From NCBI GenBank assembly GCA_002050365.1, contig MWYZ01000083.1, positions 1 to 58,188 of the forward strand: 58,188 nucleotides of DNA, read 5' to 3'. The notes under the pieces are model-generated. The model saw nothing but the letters and a program-made list of their open reading frames with translations. It was not told the DNA's origin and searched no databases. Numbering within the stretch: the stretch's first letter is position 1; every line of letters starts with the position of its first letter. Of this stretch, positions 34,708 through 42,495 are shown one piece after another. A program made the position numbers and the translations under genes. The stretch comes from Acidobacteria bacterium 28-1. Its GTDB lineage: Bacteria; Acidobacteriota; Blastocatellia; Pyrinomonadales; Pyrinomonadaceae.

Positions 34708-35691
34708 ATGAACGCCGACCAGATAAAGAAAAATAAAAAATTCTCTGCGTTCCTGAGCCTCGGCGTTATATTGTTTCTTTCGCTTTTGCTGACAATTTTT
34801 ATTGCCTCTTTATTGGGCAGTGAAAAACTTTCGTTCTTTGAATTAAACGAATCACAGCAAGCAATTCTGTTCGACATTCGCTTACCGCGCATTCTGGTCG
34901 GCGCAACGATTGGCGCGTCGCTGGCGGTGGCAGGCGCGAGTTTGCAGTCGCTTCTGCGAAATCCGCTTGCCGAGCCGTATCTTTTGGGCGTTTCCAACGG
35001 CGCGGCGCTAGGCACGATGTTGGCTTTTGTCTTTTTCGCGCAAATTGAATTCGCACGTCCGATTATGGCGTTTGCCGGCGCGAGTTTGGCGACTTTTGCG
35101 GTTTATCAAATGGCAAAAAGCCGCGCGGGAATGAATACGGAAAGGCTTGTTTTGTCGGGCGTAATCGTAACGACGTTTCTTTCTTCAATCATCGTTTTAC
35201 TAACAAGTTTGCTCGATGCGGCGAAACTGAGAAGTTTCACGTTTTGGCTTTTAGGCGATTTATCGCAAGCGACGAAAAACGGATTTTATCTGACTTTAAT
35301 CGTCGCCATGCTCGGCACGATTATTTTAAATTCGCAGGCGAAAGCGTTGAATTTAATGATGATTGGCGAGCGAGACGCTTTTGATTTCGGAGTTGAAGTT
35401 AAAAAAACTCGTCTGATTGTTTTCGGAACGGCGAGCGCACTCGTCGGAATTTCTGTTGCCGCGAGCGGTTCGGTCGGCTACGTCGGCTTGATTGTGCCGC
35501 ATCTGGTTCGGCTGGCAATCGGCAGCGATAATCGCTTGGTCGTTCCGTTTTCGGCGATGGTCGGAGCAATTTTTGTCGTTTCGGCGGACACGATTGCGCG
35601 TGTGGCGATTGCGCCGCGCGAATTACCGGTCGGCGCGATTACCGCACTGGTCGGTGCGCCGCTTTTTATTTATTTATTACGGAGAAATTAA
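34708..35691 (+). CDS. btuC: Cobalamin ABC transporter permease
   Basis: An inner-membrane FecCD/BtuC-type permease of 327 residues with about nine to ten segments. The first periplasmic/TM1-TM2 motif LFDIRLPRILVGATIGASLAVAG, the LLRNPLAEPYLLGVSNGAALG stretch near 90, and the coupling-helix region GLIVPHLVRLAIGSDNR near 255 are all typical. Partner of the ATPase at 35780. The TonB-like inner step follows import by the receptor at 36842. The family also includes siderophore permeases; the riboswitch decides for B12. Confidence 0.93.
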   Translation: MNADQIKKNKKFSAFLSLGVILFLSLLLTIFIASLLGSEKLSFFELNESQQAILFDIRLPRILVGATIGASLAVAGASLQSLLRNPLAEPYLLGVSNGAALGTMLAFVFFAQIEFARPIMAFAGASLATFAVYQMAKSRAGMNTERLVLSGVIVTTFLSSIIVLLTSLLDAAKLRSFTFWLLGDLSQATKNGFYLTLIVAMLGTIILNSQAKALNLMMIGERDAFDFGVEVKKTRLIVFGTASALVGISVAASGSVGYVGLIVPHLVRLAIGSDNRLVVPFSAMVGAIFVVSADTIARVAIAPRELPVGAITALVGAPLFIYLLRRN

Positions 35692-35692
35692 A

Positions 35693-35770
35693 TTTATAGG
35701 GATGACTGGATTGACAGGGATAAAACAAAAAACAAATTAAATCCCTGTGTATCCCTGACATCCCTGTAAA
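35693..35770. repeat. Imperfect inverted repeat with agggat units
   Basis: The left part (aaatttatagggatgactgg, then attgacagggat) is repeated in reverse complement on the right (aaatccctgtgtatccctg, acatccctgtaaatttt). It fills the btuC-btuD gap. Unit spacing is 9-14 bp, so it is only loosely like the heptamer class. Confidence 0.75.
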
Positions 35771-35779
35771 TTTTCCGAA

Positions 35780-36550
35780 ATGCTTGAAGTTCAAAACATC
35801 TCAATCAATTACGGCGTTTGCGCGGTTGTGCAAAACGTTTCGTTCGCGCTTCGCACAGGAAAAATAATCGCGCTGCTCGGTGCAAACGGCGCGGGCAAAA
35901 CGACTTTGCTTAAATCTTTAAATGGCGGCTTGGCTACGGCGCATGGCAAGATTTTATTAAACGGAAAGGATTTGAATAGTTATTCGCGCCGGGAAATCGC
36001 GCAGAAAATCGCCGTCATCGCTCAGGAAAACGAAACAAAATTCCCGATAACCGTTTTGGAATTCGTTCTTGCAGGCAGATTTGCGCACGGCTCGGCTTTC
36101 GGATGGGAAACGACGGGCGATTTACAAATCGCGCTCGATTGTTTGCAGATTTGCAATTTGGCTGGATTTGAAAACCGCCTGATGAATCATCTGTCGGGCG
36201 GCGAACGCCAACGAGCTGTTCTATCTCGTGCTTTAGCAACAGAAGCCAAAATTTTACTGCTTGACGAGCCAACGGCAAATCTTGATTTGGCGCATCAAGC
36301 AATGATGTTTCGGCTAATAAATGAGCGATGCAAAAACTGTCATTCATCTGCAATTGTCATCACGCACGATTTAAATCTGGCTTCGGAATTTGCCGACGAG
36401 ATTTTACTTTTAAAAGACGGAAAAATTTTAGCAAAAGGCGAACCGCGAGAAGTTTTAACGGGCGAAAATCTACAGACGATTTTTGATGTGAAAGTTTTAT
36501 TGGACGAAAATCCGGTAAGTAAAAAAAGGAGAGTTACAACGATCTACTAA
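35780..36550 (+). CDS. btuD: Cobalamin ABC transporter ATP-binding protein
   Basis: The ATPase of the B12 importer, 256 residues. Walker A GANGAGKT (34-41), Q-loop AQENE near 81, signature LSGGE (138-142), Walker B ILLLDE (158-163) and H-loop VITHDLN near 195. Closest in pattern to FepC/BtuD-type (heme, B12, siderophore) ATPases. It is preceded by the B12 riboswitch unit and the matching permease, so cobalamin (or cobinamide) is the likely cargo. Confidence 0.93.
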   Translation: MLEVQNISINYGVCAVVQNVSFALRTGKIIALLGANGAGKTTLLKSLNGGLATAHGKILLNGKDLNSYSRREIAQKIAVIAQENETKFPITVLEFVLAGRFAHGSAFGWETTGDLQIALDCLQICNLAGFENRLMNHLSGGERQRAVLSRALATEAKILLLDEPTANLDLAHQAMMFRLINERCKNCHSSAIVITHDLNLASEFADEILLLKDGKILAKGEPREVLTGENLQTIFDVKVLLDENPVSKKRRVTTIY

Positions 36551-36553
36551 GCG

Positions 36554-36633
36554 AATTACGAATTTCAAATTACGAATTACGAATGTTGCTGTCTTTGCTT
36601 TAATTCGTAATTCGTAATTTGAAATTCGTAATT
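36554..36633. repeat. 31-bp perfect heptamer inverted repeat (gaattac)
   Basis: Arms 36554-36584 and 36603-36633 are perfect reverse complements, with an 18-base loop. The whole 80 bp divides into heptamers cgaatta, cgaattt, caaatta, cgaatta, cgaatgt, tgctgtc, tttgctt, taattcg, taattcg, taatttg, aaattcg. It begins four bases after btuD's stop. It has no T-run but could still attenuate transcription between btuD and btuB. Confidence 0.95.
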
Positions 36634-36638
36634 TAAAA

Positions 36639-36835
36639 AGACAAATGGCGCAAGGGAACGCGGCGCAAATCCGCGACTGCCCACGCAACCGTGATTAGAT
36701 TTTGGAGTGCGGATTTTGGATTATTTGAATCTTCCAATCCAAAATCTAAAATCTAAAATCCAAAATCGAAATAAGTCGGGAACTTTGACCGTTTGTTTAG
36801 GCAAATAACCACATTCCGCGCTGGGCGGAAAAGGA
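36639..36835 (+). promoter_or_regulatory. Cobalamin riboswitch upstream of the BtuB-like receptor
   Basis: P1 pairs agacaaatgg (36639-36648) with ccgtttgttt (36789-36798). The core is caagggaacgcggcgcaaat followed by ccgcgactgcccacgcaac and cgtga, with P3 gcgg/ccgc; the weak B12 box is aagtcgggaactttgacc. The variable arm (36693-36767) is made of heptamer repeats. There is no terminator; a small hairpin (ttccg/cggaa at 36814-36830) stands just before the SD-like aagga, so control is probably at translation. Confidence 0.88.
36693..36767. repeat. Heptamer fold-back in the second riboswitch
   Basis: Heptamers gattaga, ttttgga, gtgcgga, ttttgga, ttatttg, aatcttc, caatcca, aaatcta, aaatcta, aaatcca, aaatcga. 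The inner arms gattttggatt / aatccaaaatc pair perfectly; the outer parts pair imperfectly. Confidence 0.88.
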
Positions 36836-36841
36836 AAAATT

Positions 36842-39211
36842 ATGAAAGTTATAGAGATTTTAAGTTTAATTTGTTTTTTGACGTTTGGAATTTCGGCACA
36901 ACAAACCGCTACCGTTTCGGGACAATTAACCGATGAAGGCAGAACGATTGCAAATCAACCAATCAGACTCGTTTCGACGACCGAAACGTTTGAAACAACT
37001 ACCGACGCGAGCGGCAATTATCAATTTGCAAACGTTGCGGACGGCAATTATTTACTCGTTTACAATAACAAACAGGCGAGCGTCAAAGTCACGGGCGGTC
37101 AGGTTTCGATTGCCGAATTAGCCGATGTCGTCGTTATTTCGGCAAGCACGACGCAGACGCTCAACGAAGTTTCCAAAACCGTTAACATAATTGACGCTCA
37201 GGAGTTACGCGACCGCGCAGATTTTTCCCTTGTTGAATCGCTGCGCTCGATTCCGGGCTTTCGCATTCAACAGCTCGGCGGTTTCGGCAGAACGGCAAAT
37301 ATCAAAACGCGCGGTTTGCGAAATCAGGACACGGCGATTTTGATTGACGGCGTTCGTTTCCGCGACGCGGCAGCGATTACCGGCGACGCGACACCGTTTT
37401 TGTCGGACTTTACATTGACGAGCGTCAGTAAAATTGAAGTCTTGCGTGGTTCGGGTTCATCGCTTTACGGCACGAACGCCGTCGGCGGCACGATTGATTT
37501 TCAAACGCCGAAACCGCAAACGGGTTTTCACGGAAATCTATCGGGCGCAGGCGGCGGTTACGGTCTCGGACGCTTTCGCGGCAATGTTTCAAACGGTAAG
37601 GCAGACGGAAAATTCGGTTTTAATTTCGGCGCGTCGCGCACCGTTTATACAGAAGGAATTGACGGCGAGGACGACGCGAACAATACGAATTTACAATCGC
37701 GCATCGAATTTAATCCGTTTGAGAAAACAAACATTTCGGCGAGATTTTTCGTCTCTGATGCTTACGTTCGTTTAAACTCAAACCCGAATTCAATCGCCGC
37801 CGCTTTGAACTCTCCGGCGACGACAATTATTGATGCCGTTCCGCTTTCTGGCGAAGAACTGCGTCGCTTTGAAAACGGAACTTTGGTTGCCAATCTAAAT
37901 CGCGGCAACGCCAATTTTATTCCCGATGCAAACGACCCCGATAATTCTCAAAAATCGAAATTCTTTAACGGGCAGATTGTTTTGACACACGCTTTTAACG
38001 ACCGATTCGTTTTTCAAGGTTATTATTCTGGCTTACGCACCCAGCGTAAAAACGACAACGGCGTCCTCGGCATCGGATTTCAATCGGCTTCGACAAGTTT
38101 TTTCGACGGCACGATTCAAACGGCGAACGGGCATTTTAATTGGACACCGAATCGCTTTAACGAAATCACCGCCGGATACGAGTATGAACACGAAAAATAC
38201 GGCAATGACGGCTTTACGCCGAGCGGCACGGGCGACTTTTTCTCCCGCGCAAAGCAGTCGAGCAACACGATTTACGCGCAGGATTTAATTAAACTTCTCG
38301 ACAATCATTTGCAAATTGCGGGCGGTTTTCGAGTTCAATTTTTCGATTTGAAAACGCCAAAATTCAGCATCACAAACGCGCCTTATACTAATCTGACGCT
38401 CGAGAATCCGCCGAACGCTTACACTTTCGATGCGGCGGTTTCTTACTTTTTTGAACAAACCGGAACGAAGATTCGCGCTCACGTCGGCAACGGCTACCGC
38501 GTTCCTTCGCTTTTTGAACGCTTCGGCACATTTTTCAGCAGTTTCGGAATACCCCGGTTTGTTGCGCTCGGCGCACCGGATTTGCAGCCGGAAAAAACAA
38601 TCGCCTTCGACGGCGGCATCGAACAAAATCTGTTCGGCAGCCGCGCAAAACTGACGGCGGTTTATTTTTACACCAGATTGATTGACACCATCGGCTTCGG
38701 AACATTGCCGCAGCCCGACCCGTTCGGACGCAGCAACTCAGCATCGGGCGGAGGTTATTTGAACACAAAGGGCGGCATCGCCCGTGGTGGTGAATTCAGC
38801 GGGCAACTTCGTGCCACCGACTCGACCGACGTTTTCGCTTCCTACACTTTCACCAACAGCGACCAGCGTGTTCCGCAAGTGCCAGCCGCGCGGATTATCG
38901 AAACTTTGGGCATACCGAAACATCAATTTACGCTCGTTGCCACGCAAAGATTCCGTCGCGTTTGGGTTAATTTCGATTTTCTCGCCGCGAGCAGTTACCT
39001 CGCGCCGATTGGATTTCCGACCCGCGTTTTTCGCTTCGACGGCAACCGTCGCGCCGACTTGACCGGCGGCTACAACATTCCGCTCAAAGGCGAAAGGTTT
39101 AATATGCGCGTGTTCGGCACAATTGAAAATTTGTTCGGCGACGATTATTACGAAAACGGTTTTCGCACTTTTGGCAGAAATGGAAGAATCGGTTTGAGTT
39201 TCGTTTTCTAA
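36842..39211 (+). CDS. btuB: TonB-dependent receptor, BtuB-like, with carboxypeptidase-regulatory domain
   Basis: An outer-membrane receptor of 789 residues. Signal peptide IEILSLICFLTFGISAQ, a CarboxypepD_reg/beta-sandwich domain (about 20-95), TonB-box-like region VVISASTTQTLNEV, plug (about 105-225; SLRSIPGFRIQQLGGFGR, TAILIDGVRFRDAAAI, RGSGSSLYGTNAVGG), then a 22-strand barrel ending in GLSFVF with terminal Phe. The cobalamin riboswitch in front and the btuFCD genes behind make B12 (or a corrinoid) the likely ligand. The extra N-terminal domain is common in Bacteroidetes and Acidobacteria but not in enterobacterial BtuB. Confidence 0.9.
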   Translation: MKVIEILSLICFLTFGISAQQTATVSGQLTDEGRTIANQPIRLVSTTETFETTTDASGNYQFANVADGNYLLVYNNKQASVKVTGGQVSIAELADVVVISASTTQTLNEVSKTVNIIDAQELRDRADFSLVESLRSIPGFRIQQLGGFGRTANIKTRGLRNQDTAILIDGVRFRDAAAITGDATPFLSDFTLTSVSKIEVLRGSGSSLYGTNAVGGTIDFQTPKPQTGFHGNLSGAGGGYGLGRFRGNVSNGKADGKFGFNFGASRTVYTEGIDGEDDANNTNLQSRIEFNPFEKTNISARFFVSDAYVRLNSNPNSIAAALNSPATTIIDAVPLSGEELRRFENGTLVANLNRGNANFIPDANDPDNSQKSKFFNGQIVLTHAFNDRFVFQGYYSGLRTQRKNDNGVLGIGFQSASTSFFDGTIQTANGHFNWTPNRFNEITAGYEYEHEKYGNDGFTPSGTGDFFSRAKQSSNTIYAQDLIKLLDNHLQIAGGFRVQFFDLKTPKFSITNAPYTNLTLENPPNAYTFDAAVSYFFEQTGTKIRAHVGNGYRVPSLFERFGTFFSSFGIPRFVALGAPDLQPEKTIAFDGGIEQNLFGSRAKLTAVYFYTRLIDTIGFGTLPQPDPFGRSNSASGGGYLNTKGGIARGGEFSGQLRATDSTDVFASYTFTNSDQRVPQVPAARIIETLGIPKHQFTLVATQRFRRVWVNFDFLAASSYLAPIGFPTRVFRFDGNRRADLTGGYNIPLKGERFNMRVFGTIENLFGDDYYENGFRTFGRNGRIGLSFVF

Positions 39212-39563
39212 TAAAACGAGTTTTGAGTTCAAACTTCAGTTTGCCAACGCTTTGCGAAGGCACGCTAAAGCGTGTATCGAAACAATCTTCCCGTTATAGT
39301 TAGTGAGCCGCAACTAATTCTTGCACCGCGAATTGTTCAACCTGCGCCGCGAGTTCCGAACAGAGGCGGACGACGAAATTAAAAGGCTGATAATTTTGAA
39401 TTTAATAAGAACGCGGATTATGATTATACAATCGGTTCGCGTTTTATTTTTATTGAAAAAAACATTTAGAAAAGCGGTTGGAAAGCGACTATCGAAATGG
39501 AAATTCTCGCGCAGTTGGCGACGGAGATATTGGTGAAATAGAAATTGGGCGGCTCTATCTTTG
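39212..39563. other. Intergenic region with a decayed duplicate of the gatB 5' end
   Basis: About 350 bp between the receptor and hicA. A short stem, cacgct/agcgtg, lies near 39255. At 39476-39527 there is a 52-bp copy of the gatB start (40152-40203) with six mismatches (88%), same orientation, offset 676 bp; in frame it reads GWKATIEMEILAQLATE then soon stops. I see no functional gene in the rest. Confidence 0.8.
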
Positions 39564-39827
39564 ATGAATAAAAAACATCGTCAAACCTTAAAGGCGTTAT
39601 TTGAAAATCCTGTGCGGTCGAATATATTGTGGCAGGATATTGAAAAGTTATTAGAAGCGTTGGGAGCAGAATTGAGCGAAGGGCACGGTTCGAGAATCAG
39701 AATTGCGCTTAACGGCGTGCGGGCGGTTTTTCATCGTCCGCATCCGCGAAAAGAAACTGATAAGGGAGCGATTGTCTCGATGCGAAAATTTTTGACGGAG
39801 GCGGAAATAGAAGAAAATGAAGTATAA
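39564..39827 (+). CDS. hicA: HicA-family mRNA interferase toxin
   Basis: A protein of 87 residues from the ATG at 39564 (a TTG just before it is also in frame). The dsRBD-like fold is visible as ILWQDIEKLLEALGAEL followed by GHGSRIRIALNGVRAVFHRP, with the conserved glycine-histidine and the catalytic-type histidines in FHRPHPRKET; the tail is MRKFLTEAEI. Cleaves mRNA when free. It overlaps hicB by 11 bases, toxin first as usual for HicAB. Confidence 0.88.
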   Translation: MNKKHRQTLKALFENPVRSNILWQDIEKLLEALGAELSEGHGSRIRIALNGVRAVFHRPHPRKETDKGAIVSMRKFLTEAEIEENEV

Positions 39828-40131
39828 AAATTATGAAGCGGCGGTCAGATACGACGAAGAAGCCGAAGTTTTTTACGGCGAGGTTATCAACACCCGCGAT
39901 GTGATAACTTTTCAGGGCAAATCTGTCGAAGAATTGAAAAAAGAGTTTGAAGACTCAGTCGAAGATTATTTGGAATTTTGCCGCGAGCGAGGCGAAGAAC
40001 CAGACAAGCCTTTTTCGGGCGATGTCATTTTGCATATTTCGCCTGAATTGCATCATCGGCTTTACACTAAAGCGAAACGCACCGGTAAAACTCTGAACTC
40101 ACTTATCGAAGAAAATTTGGCTTCGATTTAA
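39817..40131 (+). CDS. hicB: HicB-family antitoxin
   Basis: A protein of 104 residues. The N-terminal degenerate RNase H-like domain (YEAAVRYDEEAEVFYGEVIN, GKSVEELKKEFEDSVEDYLE) is followed by a C-terminal ribbon-helix-helix DNA-binding domain (LHHRLYTKAKRTGKTLNSLI). It binds and inhibits HicA and should repress its own promoter. It starts inside hicA; gatB follows 11 bases after the stop. Confidence 0.9.
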   Translation: MKYKNYEAAVRYDEEAEVFYGEVINTRDVITFQGKSVEELKKEFEDSVEDYLEFCRERGEEPDKPFSGDVILHISPELHHRLYTKAKRTGKTLNSLIEENLASI

Positions 40132-40142
40132 ATTAAAAAAAT

Positions 40143-41615
40143 ATGAAAGAAGGTTGGGAAGCGATTATCGGAATGGAAATCCACGCGCAATTGGCGACGG
40201 AGACGAAGATTTTCTGCGCGTGTGCGGCAAACTTTGGCGATGAGCCGAATGCAAATACTTGTCCGGTTTGTTTAGGATTGCCGGGCGCGTTACCGGTGTT
40301 GAACGAGAAAGTTGTCGAACTCGGTGCTAAAGCGGCGTTGTCGCTCGGTTTGAACGTCAACGAAACGTCAATCTTTGCTAGAAAAAATTATTTTTATCCG
40401 GATTTGCCGAAAGGTTATCAAATTTCGCAATACGACAAGCCTTTTTCCAGCAACGGCGAATTGACGATTATGACCGCCGAACGTGATGAACAAGGACGCG
40501 CCGGCGATTGGAAACCGTTGACGATTCGCATTGAACGGATGCACCTTGAAGAGGACGCGGGCAAAAATATTCACGAAGGTTTGCCGGAAGTTGAAAGGTT
40601 TTCTTACATTGATTTGAACCGCGCCGGAACTCCTTTAGGCGAGATTGTTACCGCGCCGGATTTTAGAAGTTCCTGGCAGGCTTATGATTATGTCAATCAC
40701 GTGCGGAGAGTTTTGCAATGGGTCGGCGCGTCGGATGCGGATATGGAAAAGGGAAATCTGCGCTGCGAAGCGAATGTTTCCGTCCGGCGAATCGGCGAGG
40801 AAAAGTTTAGGAATAAAGTCGAACTCAAGAATTTGAACTCGGTGCGCTTTATGCAAAAAGCGATTGAGTTTGAGATTGAAAGACAAATTGCGGCGCACGA
40901 AGCGGGTGAGCCGGTCAATCAAGAAACCAGACTTTGGGACGAGAAAAATAATCAAACGCGCATAATGCGCTCGAAGGAAGACGCACACGATTATCGTTAT
41001 TTTCCCGAACCGGATTTGCAGCCGTTGACTGTCTCAAAGCAATTCATAGAACAAGTGAAAGCGGATATGCCGGAATTGCCCGATGCGATGCACGATAGAT
41101 TCGTTGAAGAGTACGAACTTTCCTATAACGACGCTTCGCAACTTGTTTCAGATAAAGATTTAGCGGCGTTTTATGAAGCGACGGCGCAAGCCTCGAACAA
41201 CCCGCGCGTGTCGGCAAATTTTATTTTGTCGGAACTTCTGCGCGAACTCAATAATGCCGACAAAACCGCCAAAGACTCGCCCGTTTCGGCGGAAAATTTA
41301 GCCGAGCTTATCAAAACTTTGGACGCGGGAAAAATCAATAACAATCAAGCGAAGGAAGTTTTGACGGAAATGTTCGGAAACGGAAAATCTGCCGATGAAG
41401 TTATTCGGGAAAAGGGTTTCGAACAAATTTCCGACCGTTCGACAATCGAAAAAATCATTGACGAAATCGTCGAGAAAAATCAAAATCAAGTCGTGGCTTA
41501 TCGCGGTGGCAACGAAAAACTTTTCGGTTTTTTCGTCGGGCAAACGATGAAGGCTTCGGGCGGCAAGGCAAATCCGAAAGTGGTTAATGAAATCTTAAAG
41601 GAAAAATTAAGTTAA
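40143..41615 (+). CDS. gatB: Asp-tRNA(Asn)/Glu-tRNA(Gln) amidotransferase subunit B
   Basis: The kinase subunit that activates Glu/Asp on misacylated tRNA before transamidation; 490 residues. N-terminal GMEIHAQLATETKIFCACAA, zinc-site cysteines, NTCPVCLGLPGALPVLN, FYPDLPKGYQISQYDKP and the DYRYFPEPDLQPL motif near 280. The C-terminal helical YqeY-like tail (ISNDAS- and DAGKINNNQAKEVL-type) is complete. A decayed copy of its first codons lies upstream of hicA. No SD. gatA and gatC are not in the window. Confidence 0.96.
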   Translation: MKEGWEAIIGMEIHAQLATETKIFCACAANFGDEPNANTCPVCLGLPGALPVLNEKVVELGAKAALSLGLNVNETSIFARKNYFYPDLPKGYQISQYDKPFSSNGELTIMTAERDEQGRAGDWKPLTIRIERMHLEEDAGKNIHEGLPEVERFSYIDLNRAGTPLGEIVTAPDFRSSWQAYDYVNHVRRVLQWVGASDADMEKGNLRCEANVSVRRIGEEKFRNKVELKNLNSVRFMQKAIEFEIERQIAAHEAGEPVNQETRLWDEKNNQTRIMRSKEDAHDYRYFPEPDLQPLTVSKQFIEQVKADMPELPDAMHDRFVEEYELSYNDASQLVSDKDLAAFYEATAQASNNPRVSANFILSELLRELNNADKTAKDSPVSAENLAELIKTLDAGKINNNQAKEVLTEMFGNGKSADEVIREKGFEQISDRSTIEKIIDEIVEKNQNQVVAYRGGNEKLFGFFVGQTMKASGGKANPKVVNEILKEKLS

Positions 41616-42331
41616 TGAATTTAGAAAATAAAATTGCGGTTGTAACGGGCGGAACAAAAGGAATCGGGCGGGCAATCGCCGAAAGTTTGTTAAAAGCGGG
41701 CGCAGCAGTTTTCATTTGTGCGCGAGACAAATACGAACTGAAACGCGCGTTGGAACAACTTTCCGCGCTCGGCAAAGTTGACGGCGAAATTTGCGATGTG
41801 CGAAGCGAAGCGCAAGTCAAAATGATGTTTGCCGAATGTGTGCGAGTTTTCGGCGGCGTTGATATTCTGGTCAATAATGCGGGCATCGGCATCATCGGCA
41901 AAACTGTTGAAGAGATGTTGGCGGAAGAATTTGAGCAAACTTTGCAGACGAATCTATTCGGCGTTTTCTACGCTTGCCATCACGCGATTCCGTTGATGAA
42001 ACAGCGCGGCGGCGGTTATATCATTAACATTTCAAGTCTTGCGGGACAAAACGCGCATCCGAAAATGGCGGCGTATAATGCTTCAAAATTTGGTCTGAAT
42101 GGATTTACCGAAGCGTTGATGCAGGAAGTTCGCGCCGACAACATTAAAGTTACAGCGATTTGTCCGGGAAGCGTCAATACTTATTTCGGCGGCGACGAAC
42201 CGTCAGACGAAAAATCGTGGCAATTACAACCCGCCGACATTGCCCAAACCGTTTTGGATTTGCTCGGTATGAACGAGCGGGCTTTGCCGAGCAAAATCGA
42301 GATTCGTCCGAGTAATCCGCCGAAAAAATAA
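41615..42331 (+). CDS. Short-chain dehydrogenase/reductase
   Basis: A classical SDR of 238 residues. Cofactor loop TGGTKGIG (11-18), NNAG at 87-90, catalytic S140/S141, Y154 and K158 (YNASK). The R in CARDKYE after strand 2 suggests NADP(H). Candidates include 3-oxoacyl-ACP reductase or a serine/sepiapterin-type reductase; sequence alone does not decide. Its ATG overlaps the gatB stop by one base (TAATG), so it is co-translated with gatB, probably by chance of arrangement rather than shared pathway. Confidence 0.9.
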   Translation: MNLENKIAVVTGGTKGIGRAIAESLLKAGAAVFICARDKYELKRALEQLSALGKVDGEICDVRSEAQVKMMFAECVRVFGGVDILVNNAGIGIIGKTVEEMLAEEFEQTLQTNLFGVFYACHHAIPLMKQRGGGYIINISSLAGQNAHPKMAAYNASKFGLNGFTEALMQEVRADNIKVTAICPGSVNTYFGGDEPSDEKSWQLQPADIAQTVLDLLGMNERALPSKIEIRPSNPPKK

Positions 42332-42495
42332 ATAGGAAAAATTGTTCGGAAGCGACGGCGTAAAGTTCTTTGCCCAGAAAAAAGAAAAAATATTTTTCGC
42401 CGATTGACTGCAACGTTGCCGCATCAGACAAAAACGAATTCGTGAGATTGGGAAAATCGAACGAGGAAAAATCAATTTCAAGCGGAAGTTGAAAA

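Noticed and set aside
39321..39536. A 71-codon frame before hicA
   Set aside because: It reads the decayed gatB copy in the wrong frame, and no domain is visible.
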